DNA from: Roseicyclus sp965662675
GTDB taxonomy: Bacteria > Pseudomonadota > Alphaproteobacteria > Rhodobacterales > Rhodobacteraceae
Direction: 5' to 3'
Assembly: GCF_965662675.1 (NCBI RefSeq)
Contig: NZ_CBFIIK010000004.1
Coordinates: 1-64,000, forward strand
DNA: 64,000 nt
Part shown: piece after piece, positions 42,237 through 51,187 of the stretch
Layout of the letters: each line of letters opens with the position of its first letter
How positions within the stretch are numbered: the stretch's first letter is position 1
Translations under genes and position numbers: made by a program
The notes under the pieces: model-generated
The model's database searches: none
What the model was told of the DNA's origin: nothing
What the model saw: the letters and a program-made list of their open reading frames with translations, nothing else

Positions 42237-42725
42237 ATGGCCTATACCCGTAGCTACAACAAGCATGAGCAAAAGCTGGTCGAACGCGACAAGGAGATGG
42301 TGCCAACCATCCTTGTGCGCGCGATGTTCGTTCTTTGCATCTGTGTTTTGATCATCGTCGCCTATGCGCGGCTGACCGATCGCCCGCTCGAGGCGATGCC
42401 GCCATCCGAGGCCGAGGTGCCACCTGTGGCCGAGCGGATGATCCGGATTTTCGGACAGATGGACGGCTCCGCCCGCGTGCTGGACGTCAACGGCTCCCTG
42501 ATCGTCGATCTGGGGCCGACAGAAGGCGGCTTTGTCGCCGGAATCTATCGCGTGCTGGAGCGCGAGCGGGGGGCCGTCGGCCTTTCCGCATCGGAGCCTA
42601 TCCGGTTGGTGCGTTTTTCAGACGGACGCATCGGGCTTCGTGACGAGCTGACCGATTTCCGGGCCGAGCTTTTCGGCTTTGGGGCGGACAACGAGCGGGT
42701 GTTCGCCCGCATGCTGGAGGAATGA
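42237..42725 (+). CDS. puhC: Photosynthetic complex assembly protein PuhC
   Basis: 162 aa. One membrane segment (ILVRAMFVLCICVLIIVAYARL) is followed by a periplasmic domain (RMIRIFGQMDGSARVLDVNG, GGFVAGIYRVLERER). PuhC influences LH1-reaction centre organisation in Rhodobacter. The frame is open back to 42066 in the puhB region, but the family N-terminus starts here. Next is a 98 aa gene after three bases. Confidence 0.9.
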   Translation: MAYTRSYNKHEQKLVERDKEMVPTILVRAMFVLCICVLIIVAYARLTDRPLEAMPPSEAEVPPVAERMIRIFGQMDGSARVLDVNGSLIVDLGPTEGGFVAGIYRVLERERGAVGLSASEPIRLVRFSDGRIGLRDELTDFRAELFGFGADNERVFARMLEE

Positions 42726-42728
42726 CCA

Positions 42729-43025
42729 ATGGGATGGCTCACAAGAGATTTTGAAACAGCACCTTGCGAAGTGGAGGTCAGCCACCGCTTCGACAGCTTG
42801 CATGCACATGTGAAATTTCTGAACGGGGCGGTAATCAACCCCGGTGACGAGGTGCAGGTGCAGGGCCCGCCGGTGATGGCGCCTTATGGCGAGGTGATCC
42901 GCGAACAGCGCATCGCCCGGATCACGCGCGCCAGCAAACTCGAACAGATCTGGACCCGGATGACCGGCGATTTCGAATTCATGGAGCTGTGCGAGTTTTC
43001 GTTTAGCGAGGAGGTTTCGCTATGA
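42729..43025 (+). CDS. Conserved 98 aa protein between puhC and acsF, function unknown
   Basis: 98 aa, soluble by sequence, no signal peptide or membrane helix. It has a short beta-rich centre (AHVKFLNGAVINPGDEVQVQG) and Cys13 and Cys88. I do not recognise a described family. A small gene at this place occurs in other Rhodobacterales clusters. GGAGG lies upstream, and the stop overlaps the acsF ATG (ATGA), which argues for a real coupled gene and a role in assembly or with the cyclase. Confidence 0.82.
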   Translation: MGWLTRDFETAPCEVEVSHRFDSLHAHVKFLNGAVINPGDEVQVQGPPVMAPYGEVIREQRIARITRASKLEQIWTRMTGDFEFMELCEFSFSEEVSL

Positions 43026-44137
43026 AAGACATGACCCATTCCGCCGACGCCACCACCGTCGAAGAGGCGCTGGCCGCCGACAACCATCAAGGCATCGTCG
43101 ATAGCGAGGGTGCGACGGCGCTCGCGATGCAGAACACGCTTTTGACGCCACGCTTTTACACCACCGATTTCGACGAGATGGACGCCATCGATGTCAGCCC
43201 GGTTCGCAAGGACTGGGACCTGTTGATCGACCAGATGAAAAGCGACCCGAACAGGGGGCATTTCAAGAAGAACGAAGATTGGGATCATGTCGATTGGGAC
43301 GGGATGGAGCCCAAGCTCAAGGCCGAGTTCATCGATTTTCTAGTCTCGTCCTGCACCGCCGAGTTTTCGGGCTGTGTGCTGTACAAGGAGATGAAGCGGC
43401 GCGGCAACAACGAGGATATCGTGACGCTGTTCCAGCTTATGGCGCGCGACGAGGCGCGGCATGCGGGCTTTATCAACGATGCGCTGCGCGAGGCGGGCAT
43501 TGCCGTGAACCTCGGGTTTCTCACGCAAAAGAAGAAATACACCTATTTCCGGCCCAAATTCATCTACTACGCCACCTACCTGTCGGAAAAGATCGGCTAC
43601 GCCCGCTACATCACCATCTATCGCCATCTCGAGGCGAACCCCGAGTTGCGCTTCCACCCGATCTTCAAGTGGTTCAAGGAGTGGTGCAACGACGAGTTCA
43701 GCCATGGCGAGGCTTTTGCCCTGCTGATGAAGACCGATCCGAAGCTGACCCAAAGCTTCAGCAACAAGCTTTGGATCAAGTTCTTCCTCACGGCGGTCTA
43801 TTCCACCATGTATGTGCGCGATCACCAGCGCCCGGCGTTTCACGCGGCCCTTGGCGTCGACCCGGATTGGTACGCCCATGAGGTGTTCACCAAGACATCC
43901 GAGATCTCGAAACAGGTGTTCCCGATCACGCTCGATATCGATCACCCGCGTTGGCAGAAGGGCTTGGTCGCGATGCAGCGCGCCAATGCTGATCTGGCAA
44001 TGGCGAAAAAGTCGGGCAATTGGGTCAAGCGCATCGGTGCCACCGCGCGCGCGGCCACCGCCTTTGTCAGCCTGTTGACCATCCCTGCGGTCAAGCATCG
44101 CGTTCCGGCCTCGACCCGGTTGGAGCCCGCGTATTGA
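43022..44137 (+). CDS. acsF: Aerobic Mg-protoporphyrin IX monomethyl ester (oxidative) cyclase
   Basis: 371 aa diiron oxygenase-type enzyme that builds the isocyclic ring E using O2. Diiron ligands are visible as Glu114 (CTAEFSG), Glu144 and His147 (DEARHAGF), and Glu225 to His228 to Glu230 (DEFSHGEAF). This is the oxygen-dependent route; no bchE is in the window. The start overlaps the 98 aa gene and the stop overlaps puhE. Confidence 0.97.
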   Translation: MKDMTHSADATTVEEALAADNHQGIVDSEGATALAMQNTLLTPRFYTTDFDEMDAIDVSPVRKDWDLLIDQMKSDPNRGHFKKNEDWDHVDWDGMEPKLKAEFIDFLVSSCTAEFSGCVLYKEMKRRGNNEDIVTLFQLMARDEARHAGFINDALREAGIAVNLGFLTQKKKYTYFRPKFIYYATYLSEKIGYARYITIYRHLEANPELRFHPIFKWFKEWCNDEFSHGEAFALLMKTDPKLTQSFSNKLWIKFFLTAVYSTMYVRDHQRPAFHAALGVDPDWYAHEVFTKTSEISKQVFPITLDIDHPRWQKGLVAMQRANADLAMAKKSGNWVKRIGATARAATAFVSLLTIPAVKHRVPASTRLEPAY

Positions 44138-44949
44138 TGTTAGCCTCGCCTTGGATCGCGGCCCTTGTGGCCCTCTTTCTCTGGTGGTTCGCCACCGGGG
44201 CGATCCTTATGGCTGTGCGGCGCGCGGATCGTGAAGGGGCGAAGGCGCGGCTTTGGGCTGTGCTTTGGAACCTGCCGTTTTTGCTTTTGGGCGGCTTTGG
44301 CTTTCTCGACACGCTGGGCAATGACAGCGTAGCGGGGGTCTATGTCGGCTTCTTGTCCGCGTTGGCGCTTTGGGGCTGGATCGAACTGGCCTTTCTGACC
44401 GGGGTGATCACCGGGCCGGTGCGCCACCCGCTCAAGGATGGTGTGCGGGAATGGGAACGCTTCATCCGTGCATGGGGCACCATCGCCTATCATGAAATGC
44501 TTTTGGCCTTCACGCTTCTGGGCATGATCTTGGCCAGCTACGGCGCCGAAAACAAGTTCGGCATGTGGACCTTCGCGGTGCTGTTCGCCGCGCGCGTCTC
44601 GGCCAAGCTCAACCTCTTTCTCGGGGTCCGCAAGATCAATGTGGAGTTCCTCCCCGAGCATCTGAACCACCTGCCCAGCCATTTCCGCATCGCGCGGATG
44701 AACTGGCTGTTCCCGATCTCGATCACCGCGCTCAGTTTCGCGGTGGCCTGTTTTCTGGAGCGGATCTGGGCGGTCGAAACGCAGGCTGACATCGTCGGCT
44801 TTGCCCTATTGAGCGCGCTTACCGCGCTCGCCCTGCTGGAGCATTGGTTCATGGTGCTTCCGCTTCCTGACGAAAAACTTTGGCGCTGGATGCTTGCAGA
44901 GCGGACGGTGCCGAACCAAGCCATCAAGACAAGCGAGGATGCCCGATGA
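44137..44949 (+). CDS. puhE: Photosynthetic complex assembly protein PuhE
   Basis: 270 aa, about seven membrane segments (for example SPWIAALVALFLWWFATGAI, AGVYVGFLSALALWGWIELA). PuhE is a DUF3623-type protein that modulates bacteriochlorophyll synthesis and reaction centre assembly in Rhodobacter capsulatus. The core EHLNHLPSHFRIARMNWLFP is conserved. Its ATG overlaps the acsF stop by one base, and the 3' end overlaps hemA (ATGA). Confidence 0.9.
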   Translation: MLASPWIAALVALFLWWFATGAILMAVRRADREGAKARLWAVLWNLPFLLLGGFGFLDTLGNDSVAGVYVGFLSALALWGWIELAFLTGVITGPVRHPLKDGVREWERFIRAWGTIAYHEMLLAFTLLGMILASYGAENKFGMWTFAVLFAARVSAKLNLFLGVRKINVEFLPEHLNHLPSHFRIARMNWLFPISITALSFAVACFLERIWAVETQADIVGFALLSALTALALLEHWFMVLPLPDEKLWRWMLAERTVPNQAIKTSEDAR

Positions 44950-46157
44950 ACTTTGACAAGCTGTTCCAATCCCAGCTCGATCAACTCAAGCAGGAGGGCA
45001 ATTATCGCGTTTTTGCCGAACTTCAGCGTAAATGCGGGGCGTTTCCCCGCGTCAAGAACCACTCCCACGGTCAAGACGAGGTCACCGTGTGGTGTTCCAA
45101 TGACTATCTGGGCATGGGCCAGCACCCTGCGGTGATCGGCGCCATGGTCGAGACCGTGCAGGAATGCGGCACCGGGGCGGGGGGGACGCGCAACATTTCG
45201 GGCAATGCGTGGCACCACAAGCAGCTCGAGGCCGAGTTGGCCGATCTGCATGGCAAGGAAGCGGCGCTGTTGTTCACCTCGGGCTATGTCTCGAACTGGG
45301 CGGCGCTTTCGACGCTTGGGTCGCGCTTGCCCAATGCGGTGATCTTGTCGGATGAGTTGAACCACGCCTCGATGATCGAGGGCATCCGCCATGCGCGCTG
45401 CCAAAAGGTCATCTGGAAGCACAACGACCCCGCCGATCTGGACCGCAAGTTGGCGGCGCTGCCTGCCAATGCGACCAAGATCGTCGCTTTTGAATCCGTC
45501 TATTCGATGGATGGCGATATTGCCCCGATCAAGGAAATCCTCGATGTCTGCGAGCGTCACGGCGCGATGTCCTATATCGACGAGGTGCATGCCGTGGGCA
45601 TGTATGGTCCGCGCGGCGGCGGTGTCGCCGAACGCGAAGGGCTGATGGACCGGATCACGCTGATCGAGGGAACGCTGGGCAAGGCCTATGGCGTCGTCGG
45701 CGGTTATGTCACCGGTAGTAACGCGCTGGTCGATTTCATCCGAAGCTTTGCCAGCGGCTTCATCTTCACCACCGCATTGCCGCCTGCCGTGGCCGCCGCC
45801 GCCACCGCGTCGATCCGGCATCTCAAGCAAAGCTCTTATGAGCGCGACATGCAAAAGCGGCAGGTCGCACGCCTGCGCGCGCGTCTGGACGCCGAGGGTA
45901 TCCCGCACGAGATGAATGACAGCCACATCATCCCCGTGATGGTGAAAGACCCGGTCAAATGCCGGATGCTGTCGGACATCTTGATGGACCAGTTCGGCAT
46001 CTATGTGCAGCCGATCAACTACCCCACCGTGCCCAAGGGAACCGAGCGCTTGCGCTTTACCCCCGGCCCGCTGCACAGCGACGAAGATATCGAATATCTT
46101 GTCTTGGCGCTCAAGACCTTGTGGAAACAATGCGCCATCGCCCACGCAGTCGCATGA
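44946..46157 (+). CDS. hemA: 5-aminolevulinate synthase
   Basis: 403 aa PLP enzyme that condenses glycine and succinyl-CoA, the first step of alphaproteobacterial tetrapyrrole synthesis. The PLP lysine lies in IEGTLGKAYGVVGGYV. SNDYLGMGQHP, GAGGTRNISGN and YIDEVHAVGMYG are conserved. The start at 44946 overlaps puhE. Its place inside the photosynthesis operon suggests supply matched to pigment demand; another ALAS gene may exist elsewhere. Confidence 0.96.
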   Translation: MNFDKLFQSQLDQLKQEGNYRVFAELQRKCGAFPRVKNHSHGQDEVTVWCSNDYLGMGQHPAVIGAMVETVQECGTGAGGTRNISGNAWHHKQLEAELADLHGKEAALLFTSGYVSNWAALSTLGSRLPNAVILSDELNHASMIEGIRHARCQKVIWKHNDPADLDRKLAALPANATKIVAFESVYSMDGDIAPIKEILDVCERHGAMSYIDEVHAVGMYGPRGGGVAEREGLMDRITLIEGTLGKAYGVVGGYVTGSNALVDFIRSFASGFIFTTALPPAVAAAATASIRHLKQSSYERDMQKRQVARLRARLDAEGIPHEMNDSHIIPVMVKDPVKCRMLSDILMDQFGIYVQPINYPTVPKGTERLRFTPGPLHSDEDIEYLVLALKTLWKQCAIAHAVA

Positions 46158-46236
46158 TTTTGAAAAAAAGCACTGGACCCTAGCAGGATCGACATAGTTT
46201 ATCCCAGGTGAGACCATACAGAAGGGAGACTACCTG

Positions 46237-46680
46237 ATGAGTCGCAAAATCGTGCTCGCTGCTGCTGCTTTGCTTTTGTCGGCACCGATGGCCATGGCTG
46301 ATGCCCATGCCGCTTCCGGTGATGCGGCGGCAGGCGAACGTGTGTTCAACCAGTGCGTGGCCTGCCACGTCGTGCAAAACGAGGCCGGCGAAACCTTGGC
46401 TGGCCGCAACGCTCGCACCGGCCCGAACCTTTACGGGATCGCAGGCAAGACTTGGGCCCATATCGAGGATTTCCGCTGGTCGCCCGGCATGACGGCATTG
46501 AAGGATGCCGGCATTCTGGTGACCGAGGAAAGCTTTGTCGCCTATGTCCAAGACCCCACCGGCTATATCCGCGAGGCGACGGGCAACAACTCTGCTCGTG
46601 GCGCGATGAGCTTCCGCGTCCGCTCCGAAGCGGATGCGCTCAACGTCTATGCCTACATCGTGTCGCTCGCGGCCGAGTAA
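46237..46680 (+). CDS. cycA: Cytochrome c2-type electron carrier
   Basis: 147 aa. A signal peptide of about 21 residues (MSRKIVLAAAALLLSAPMAM) exports it to the periplasm. The single heme site is CVACH (40-44), and the axial Met is Met124 in RGAMSFRV. It carries electrons from the bc1 complex to the reaction centre, here through PufC. AGAAGGGAG precedes the ATG. The 79-base gap after hemA could hold its own promoter. An intrinsic terminator follows. Confidence 0.92.
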   Translation: MSRKIVLAAAALLLSAPMAMADAHAASGDAAAGERVFNQCVACHVVQNEAGETLAGRNARTGPNLYGIAGKTWAHIEDFRWSPGMTALKDAGILVTEESFVAYVQDPTGYIREATGNNSARGAMSFRVRSEADALNVYAYIVSLAAE

Positions 46681-46719
46681 GCGGTTGATTTAGGGTTTCT
46701 TGACGGCAACCCGGACAGA

Positions 46720-46744
46720 GGGCGCCCCGATGGGCGCCCTTTTT
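46720..46744. terminator. Intrinsic terminator after cycA, facing bchO
   Basis: GGGCGCCC (46720-46727) pairs with GGGCGCCC (46732-46739, self-complementary) around CGAT and is followed by five T. It ends the long bchF-to-cycA transcript 40 bases after the cycA stop. bchO converges on it from the other side. Confidence 0.87.
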
Positions 46745-47604
46745 CATGTCGCGGCGATGAAGTGCCTGATCTCGGCCAAGACGCGGGCAGGTGCCTCTTC
46801 ATGCGCGAGATGACCGATCCCTGGCAGAATGATCAGCTTGGCATGCGGCATGATCTGCGCGGCGCGTTCCGCCACCCTTGAGGGCACGGCGGCGTCGTTT
46901 TCGCCGTGGATGAAAAGCGTTGGCGTGGTGATCGACGGCAGCGCCGCGTTCAAGGCATCGAGCGACCATTGCGCCATCATTGCCAGCGTTCCGTCGACAT
47001 GGGCGCGCCGCCCGATCAGATGGGCGTAGCGTGCCAGCCCGACCTCATCCAGAGTGGTGCCAGCCGAGGTCAGGATCGCGCGCACTTGCGCCACCCCACG
47101 CCCGCCCTGCGCGATCAAAAGCCCGGTGAAGGGGTTGAGCGCCAGCATTTTTGCCATGACCGGAAAAAGCCAGCCAGCGGTGCCTTGGAAATTCTCGAGG
47201 GCGCCATTGATGATGACCAGATGTGCCGCTGAAATCAGACCCTGATGCGCCAATTCGAGACTGACGGCACCACCCGCCGAATGCCCGATCACAAGGCGCG
47301 GCGACCAGCCTTGTTGCTCACAAAGACCGGCGATATCGCGCGCTACATCCCCGAGACGCGCCCGCCCCTTGGGGCTTCGTGTCCAGCCATGGCCGGGCAG
47401 GTCCAGCGCGATGACGCGGTGATCACGGGCCAGATCGGGGATCAGCCCGGCCCAGCTGTGGCTGGATGCCCCCGCGCCATGCAGCAACAAGATGTCCGGC
47501 CCCGCCCCCATGACCTGCACATGCCAGCGATGCGGCTTGGCCGCGATGATCTGGCTGTTCGCCGCATTCGGCCAGTCCGGCGGGGGCAGGTCTGCCGCGT
47601 TCAT
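46744..47604 (-). CDS. bchO: Magnesium chelatase accessory alpha/beta hydrolase BchO
   Basis: 286 aa alpha/beta-hydrolase fold. LLLHGAGASSHSW forms the oxyanion region, the nucleophile is Ser109 in VIGHSAGG, the acid is probably Asp in HGENDAAVPS, and the His is in GIGHLAHEE. BchO genes travel with bchID; a role in Mg-chelatase function or porphyrin handling is assumed but not proven. The start overlaps the bchD stop (ATGA). Confidence 0.9.
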   Translation of the reverse strand: MNAADLPPPDWPNAANSQIIAAKPHRWHVQVMGAGPDILLLHGAGASSHSWAGLIPDLARDHRVIALDLPGHGWTRSPKGRARLGDVARDIAGLCEQQGWSPRLVIGHSAGGAVSLELAHQGLISAAHLVIINGALENFQGTAGWLFPVMAKMLALNPFTGLLIAQGGRGVAQVRAILTSAGTTLDEVGLARYAHLIGRRAHVDGTLAMMAQWSLDALNAALPSITTPTLFIHGENDAAVPSRVAERAAQIMPHAKLIILPGIGHLAHEEAPARVLAEIRHFIAAT

Positions 47605-49304
47605 GCAAGGTTCAGCGATGCATCCACCGCCGCAGACAGGGCGCGTGCATCGGCCCGCGGCAACGCCAGATAGGGCGCGCCCAAATCGCCCGCCAACCCG
47701 GCAAGGCCCGGTGTTGGCCGAAACCCTGTATCGATCACCAGCGCAGGAAAGCCGCGCGCGCGGATCGCCTTGGCCATTGCGGTTGCATCCATGCCTGCCT
47801 GCGCGCGATTGGCGATACCGGCCAGATCGACATTGGCCCGGCCATCGGTCAACAGCGCGAGCGAGGCGGTCATCCCCTTGCCTTGCGCCAAAAGAGCAAG
47901 CTCCATCGCCGCCTTCAGCCCGGCTGCCAAGGGTGTGCCGCCGCCACCCGGCAACTGCGCCAAGCGGCGTTTTGTCTGCACAAGCGAGCGCGTCGGCGGC
48001 AAGAGCACCTCGGCCCCGTCACCGCGAAACGCGATAAGGGCGACATGATCGCGCCGCGCATAGGCCTCGCCCAGCAATAGCTCGATCGCGCCCTTCGCCT
48101 CACCCAGCCGGGCAAGCGCCGCCGAGCCGGAGGCATCGACGATGAAGATGATCGCGCGGTCGGATGTCTCTTCGAACTGTCGAAGGCGGATATCGGACAT
48201 CTGGATATGCAGGCGGTCATGGGCACCGCTGGCCTTGCGCCGCATCGGTTGCCAAGGGGCAGCCGCGCGCAGGGTCGCAACCAGATCGACGCGCGCATCG
48301 CCGCCCATCCGGCCCGGCCGCGATGGTAATGGGCGCCCGCGGCGATTGCCCTTCTTGGCTGCGCCCGAGCCGTTGGCCGCTGGCGCTTGGCGCGCTGCGC
48401 GCCCTGCTTGCAGCCGGGCCAAAAGGTCGGGGGGCAGCATCGCCTTCGCCGCCTCGATCAGCATCTCGACCGGGGGGAGGTCGGTTTGCTCCTGCTCATC
48501 GGCATTGTCCGGCATTTCCGCCTCTGGCGGGGGTGAGTCAGGCTCTGATTCCGGCGGCGGCTCTTGCGCGTCTTGTGGGATTTGCGTCGCGCGCGGGGCC
48601 AGCACCAACTCAACCGCGAGGGTCAAATCCGCTTGTTCGACCCTTTGTTCGCCCATCAGCGCGGCGCTTGCGCGGGCCAAGGCCAGTGCTTGGAGCGGTG
48701 CGCGCAGCGACCCGATACCCAAGCGCGCCGCGACCTCGGCCATCTCGCAAATGGCGCTGTCGGGAACCGTGACGCGCGGCAAAAGCAACCGCGCCTCGGC
48801 CAGAGCTGCTTGATCCAAGGCAAGCTCGGGCGCCTGAGATAGACCTTGTGCGACCAGATCAACATGAATGGCGAGGCGATCGGCCAAAGCGGTGGGTAGG
48901 CGCTCGTCTGGCTCTGCGCCTTCGTCGAAGGCGATCAGCGACAGGCCGCTGTCCCCATCGATCGCCGTGGCAAGCCGTGCTGCCAATCCGGGCTTTACCC
49001 GTTCGGCCATGGGCATGAGCAAAACCGCTGGGCCATCCAGTATCCCGCGCGTGCGCACGACACGGCCCTCGGCCAAAGTCGCGGCAAGATCAATCCCCCC
49101 AAACAGCGCGTCATCACCGATACCGGGGTGAAGCCGCCGCAAGGATAGACCCTGCAATGCCGTTTCGAGCCCTTTTTGGACCCTGTCCCTGACCGGCCCA
49201 ACTCGGGCGCGCAGCCAGATACCGCCCAGTGCCGCCGGGTCGATGGCGAAACAGGCCAGCGCGAGGTTGACCCTTTGCCAGCGTTCCTCGCCGTCGGTCG
49301 TCAC
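47601..49304 (-). CDS. bchD: Magnesium chelatase subunit D
   Basis: 567 aa. An N-terminal AAA-like domain without a functional Walker A (residues about 1-220) is joined by an acidic Pro-rich linker (EPPPESEPDSPPPEAEM) to a C-terminal von Willebrand A/integrin I domain. The latter has the MIDAS motif FIVDASGSAA and LLTDGRANV. It forms the ring complex with BchI that drives BchH. It overlaps bchI and bchO by four bases each. Confidence 0.95.
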   Translation of the reverse strand: MTTDGEERWQRVNLALACFAIDPAALGGIWLRARVGPVRDRVQKGLETALQGLSLRRLHPGIGDDALFGGIDLAATLAEGRVVRTRGILDGPAVLLMPMAERVKPGLAARLATAIDGDSGLSLIAFDEGAEPDERLPTALADRLAIHVDLVAQGLSQAPELALDQAALAEARLLLPRVTVPDSAICEMAEVAARLGIGSLRAPLQALALARASAALMGEQRVEQADLTLAVELVLAPRATQIPQDAQEPPPESEPDSPPPEAEMPDNADEQEQTDLPPVEMLIEAAKAMLPPDLLARLQAGRAARQAPAANGSGAAKKGNRRGRPLPSRPGRMGGDARVDLVATLRAAAPWQPMRRKASGAHDRLHIQMSDIRLRQFEETSDRAIIFIVDASGSAALARLGEAKGAIELLLGEAYARRDHVALIAFRGDGAEVLLPPTRSLVQTKRRLAQLPGGGGTPLAAGLKAAMELALLAQGKGMTASLALLTDGRANVDLAGIANRAQAGMDATAMAKAIRARGFPALVIDTGFRPTPGLAGLAGDLGAPYLALPRADARALSAAVDASLNLA

Positions 49305-50320
49305 GCCAAGACCTCCTCCACCACGCGGATCACACGGGTGGTTGACCCTGCCTCGTCCAGCGGATCGCGCCGCAGGCGATGGCGCAGGGCCGCGGGTGCG
49401 ACACGGCGTAGGTGATCGCGCGTCACCATGCGGGCGCCCTCATAGGCGGCAAGGGCACGGGCGGCGCGCAAGAGCGTCAACTCTCCACGCAGACCGTCAG
49501 ACCCAAGCGCGACGCAAAGTTCGGCACAGTCTCGCAAGATCGGCTCGCCAGCTTCGACATGGCCAAGCCCATCGCGCGCGGCGACGATCTGGGCGCGCAG
49601 GTCCAAATCGGCACCGCGCCATTCGATCAAGAAGCCGCCCGGATCGCGGTCATAGCTGTCGCGGCGGCGGATCACCGCGATCCGTGTGTCGATGTCCTTG
49701 GGCGAGGTCACATCGACTGACAGCCCGAACCGGTCAAGCAGCTGTGGGCGCAGCTCGCCCTCTTCGGGATTACCCGACCCCACCAGCACGAAACGCGCGG
49801 CATGGCGGATCGACAGACCCTCGCGCTCGACGACATTCAGACCCGATTGCGCGACATCGAGCAGCAAATCGACCAGATGATCCTCGAGCAGATTGACCTC
49901 GTCGATATAGAGATAGCCACGATTTGCGCGCGCCAGCAGGCCCGGTTCAAAGGCCTTTTCGCCCCGCGTCAGCGCTTTTTCGATGTCGAGCGCGCCGACA
50001 ACGCGATCCTCGGTCGCGCCAAGCGGCAAGTCGATCACCGGCGTTGGCTTTTCGATGATGCTGGTGTCGCTTACCTGCGCCCATTCGGGGATTTCCCCTT
50101 CATGCGCCGAATTCACCGGGCAGCCCGCGACCGCGCTGATCGGTGGCAGCAGGGCCGCCAGCCCGCGCACGGCGGTCGATTTGCCAGTGCCGCGATCGCC
50201 GAACACCAGCACGCCGCCGATACCGGGGTCGATGGCGGTCAGGATCATGGCCAGCTTCATATCCTCTTGCCCGACGATGGCGGAAAAGGGGAACGGCCCC
50301 GTCAGCGTGACATCCTTCAT
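49301..50320 (-). CDS. bchI: Magnesium chelatase ATPase subunit I
   Basis: 339 aa AAA+ ATPase. Walker A is VFGDRGTGKSTAVRGL near residue 40, Walker B is GYLYIDEVNLLEDHLVD, and sensor 1 is FVLVGSGNPEEGELRPQLLDRFG. It powers Mg2+ insertion with BchD and BchH. The ATG overlaps the crtA stop, so crtA-bchI-bchD-bchO is one translationally linked unit. Confidence 0.97.
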   Translation of the reverse strand: MKDVTLTGPFPFSAIVGQEDMKLAMILTAIDPGIGGVLVFGDRGTGKSTAVRGLAALLPPISAVAGCPVNSAHEGEIPEWAQVSDTSIIEKPTPVIDLPLGATEDRVVGALDIEKALTRGEKAFEPGLLARANRGYLYIDEVNLLEDHLVDLLLDVAQSGLNVVEREGLSIRHAARFVLVGSGNPEEGELRPQLLDRFGLSVDVTSPKDIDTRIAVIRRRDSYDRDPGGFLIEWRGADLDLRAQIVAARDGLGHVEAGEPILRDCAELCVALGSDGLRGELTLLRAARALAAYEGARMVTRDHLRRVAPAALRHRLRRDPLDEAGSTTRVIRVVEEVLA

Positions 50321-51054
50321 TCAGCAGCAACTTTCATGTCTGTGGCGGGGTTTGCGTGCGCGATAATCAGCTCGGGGGTTTGGCCCGCCCAGCTGCCTTC
50401 GATCGCGTCGACGCGAAACCTTGCGTATAGCTCTTCCTTGAACAGCCCCTCGTCGCGCACGGCGCGAATGGCCGTGGCATGGGGGCCATCGGCGCGGGCA
50501 AAAGTGGCCATGCTGGCTGTATCGGGCCAGATCGAAAAGGTGGCCTGTCGGACAAGCGGCAACTCACCGAAGCCGAACTTGAACAAAACATTCGGGTCGC
50601 CGCCGATCGCGCGCGAGATCGCGGGCTCATGCCGCCAAAAGCGGGGCGCGGTCCGCATGCGTACAGTCGCGCGTGTCATGGCCGCGACGGGACCATCGGC
50701 CGCGACATTTTGCGGGGTGAAGGGGCTGGCGCCATCCCACTGACCGCGCACGGTGGTTGGGGTGAGAAAAACGGTCATCCGCTCATCGGCCATGGCCGCG
50801 TATCGGCGAAAGATGCGCGTGCCGAACATGGCGCGCCGCGCGGTATCATGGTCGGGCCATGTGGCCAAGATTGCATAGACGGAGGTATTGGGGATGGGCG
50901 TGAACCCCTCGCCTACGCCTGAGCCGCATAGCTTTACCGTGCCGATGTCACGAATGGCCCGCAGGGCGAATCGTGCTGGCCCCATCTGGAACAGCGCCCA
51001 TGCGCGCGCGCGGACTGTGCCGAAGCGAAACAGGCTTAGGGTGACGGATTGCAT
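50317..51054 (-). CDS. crtA: Spheroidene monooxygenase
   Basis: 245 aa. CrtA inserts a keto oxygen at C2 of spheroidene with O2, giving the red pigment spheroidenone. Family segments are VTLSLFRFGTVRARAWALFQMG and KLCGSGVGEGFTPIPNTSVYAILATWP. The start at 51054 has GGAGG twelve bases upstream; the frame is open to 51438, but that part crosses the control region and crtI. It is the first gene of the unit that runs to bchO. A PpsR operator lies 16 bases upstream. Confidence 0.95.
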   Translation of the reverse strand: MQSVTLSLFRFGTVRARAWALFQMGPARFALRAIRDIGTVKLCGSGVGEGFTPIPNTSVYAILATWPDHDTARRAMFGTRIFRRYAAMADERMTVFLTPTTVRGQWDGASPFTPQNVAADGPVAAMTRATVRMRTAPRFWRHEPAISRAIGGDPNVLFKFGFGELPLVRQATFSIWPDTASMATFARADGPHATAIRAVRDEGLFKEELYARFRVDAIEGSWAGQTPELIIAHANPATDMKVAAE

Positions 51055-51069
51055 GGCCGGTCCTCCATG

Positions 51070-51087
51070 TGTCAACAAAGTCTGACA
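51070..51087. promoter_or_regulatory. PpsR/CrtJ operator near crtA
   Basis: TGTCAACAAAGTCTGACA is a perfect TGT-N12-ACA site. It lies so close to the crtA start that it probably overlaps the crtA transcript start or leader. It is paired with the crtI-side site 69 bases away. Confidence 0.88.
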
Positions 51088-51156
51088 TATTGCAGCTGAG
51101 AAGAAAAGGCAATTCGCCCATAGATTGTCTTGGCAAAATGGGCGCCACTGCCCTAT

Positions 51157-51174
51157 TGTCAATCCAACTAGACA
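51157..51174. promoter_or_regulatory. PpsR/CrtJ operator near crtI
   Basis: TGTCAATCCAACTAGACA is a perfect TGT-N12-ACA site 13 bases upstream of the crtI ATG. Together with the crtA-side site it should coordinate both divergent units. Confidence 0.87.
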
Positions 51175-51187
51175 GTATGAGGCCCGG

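Noticed and set aside
44538..46217. 559 aa minus-strand ORF opposite puhE-hemA
   Set aside because: Long open antisense frame caused by high GC at third codon positions; hemA and puhE explain the region.
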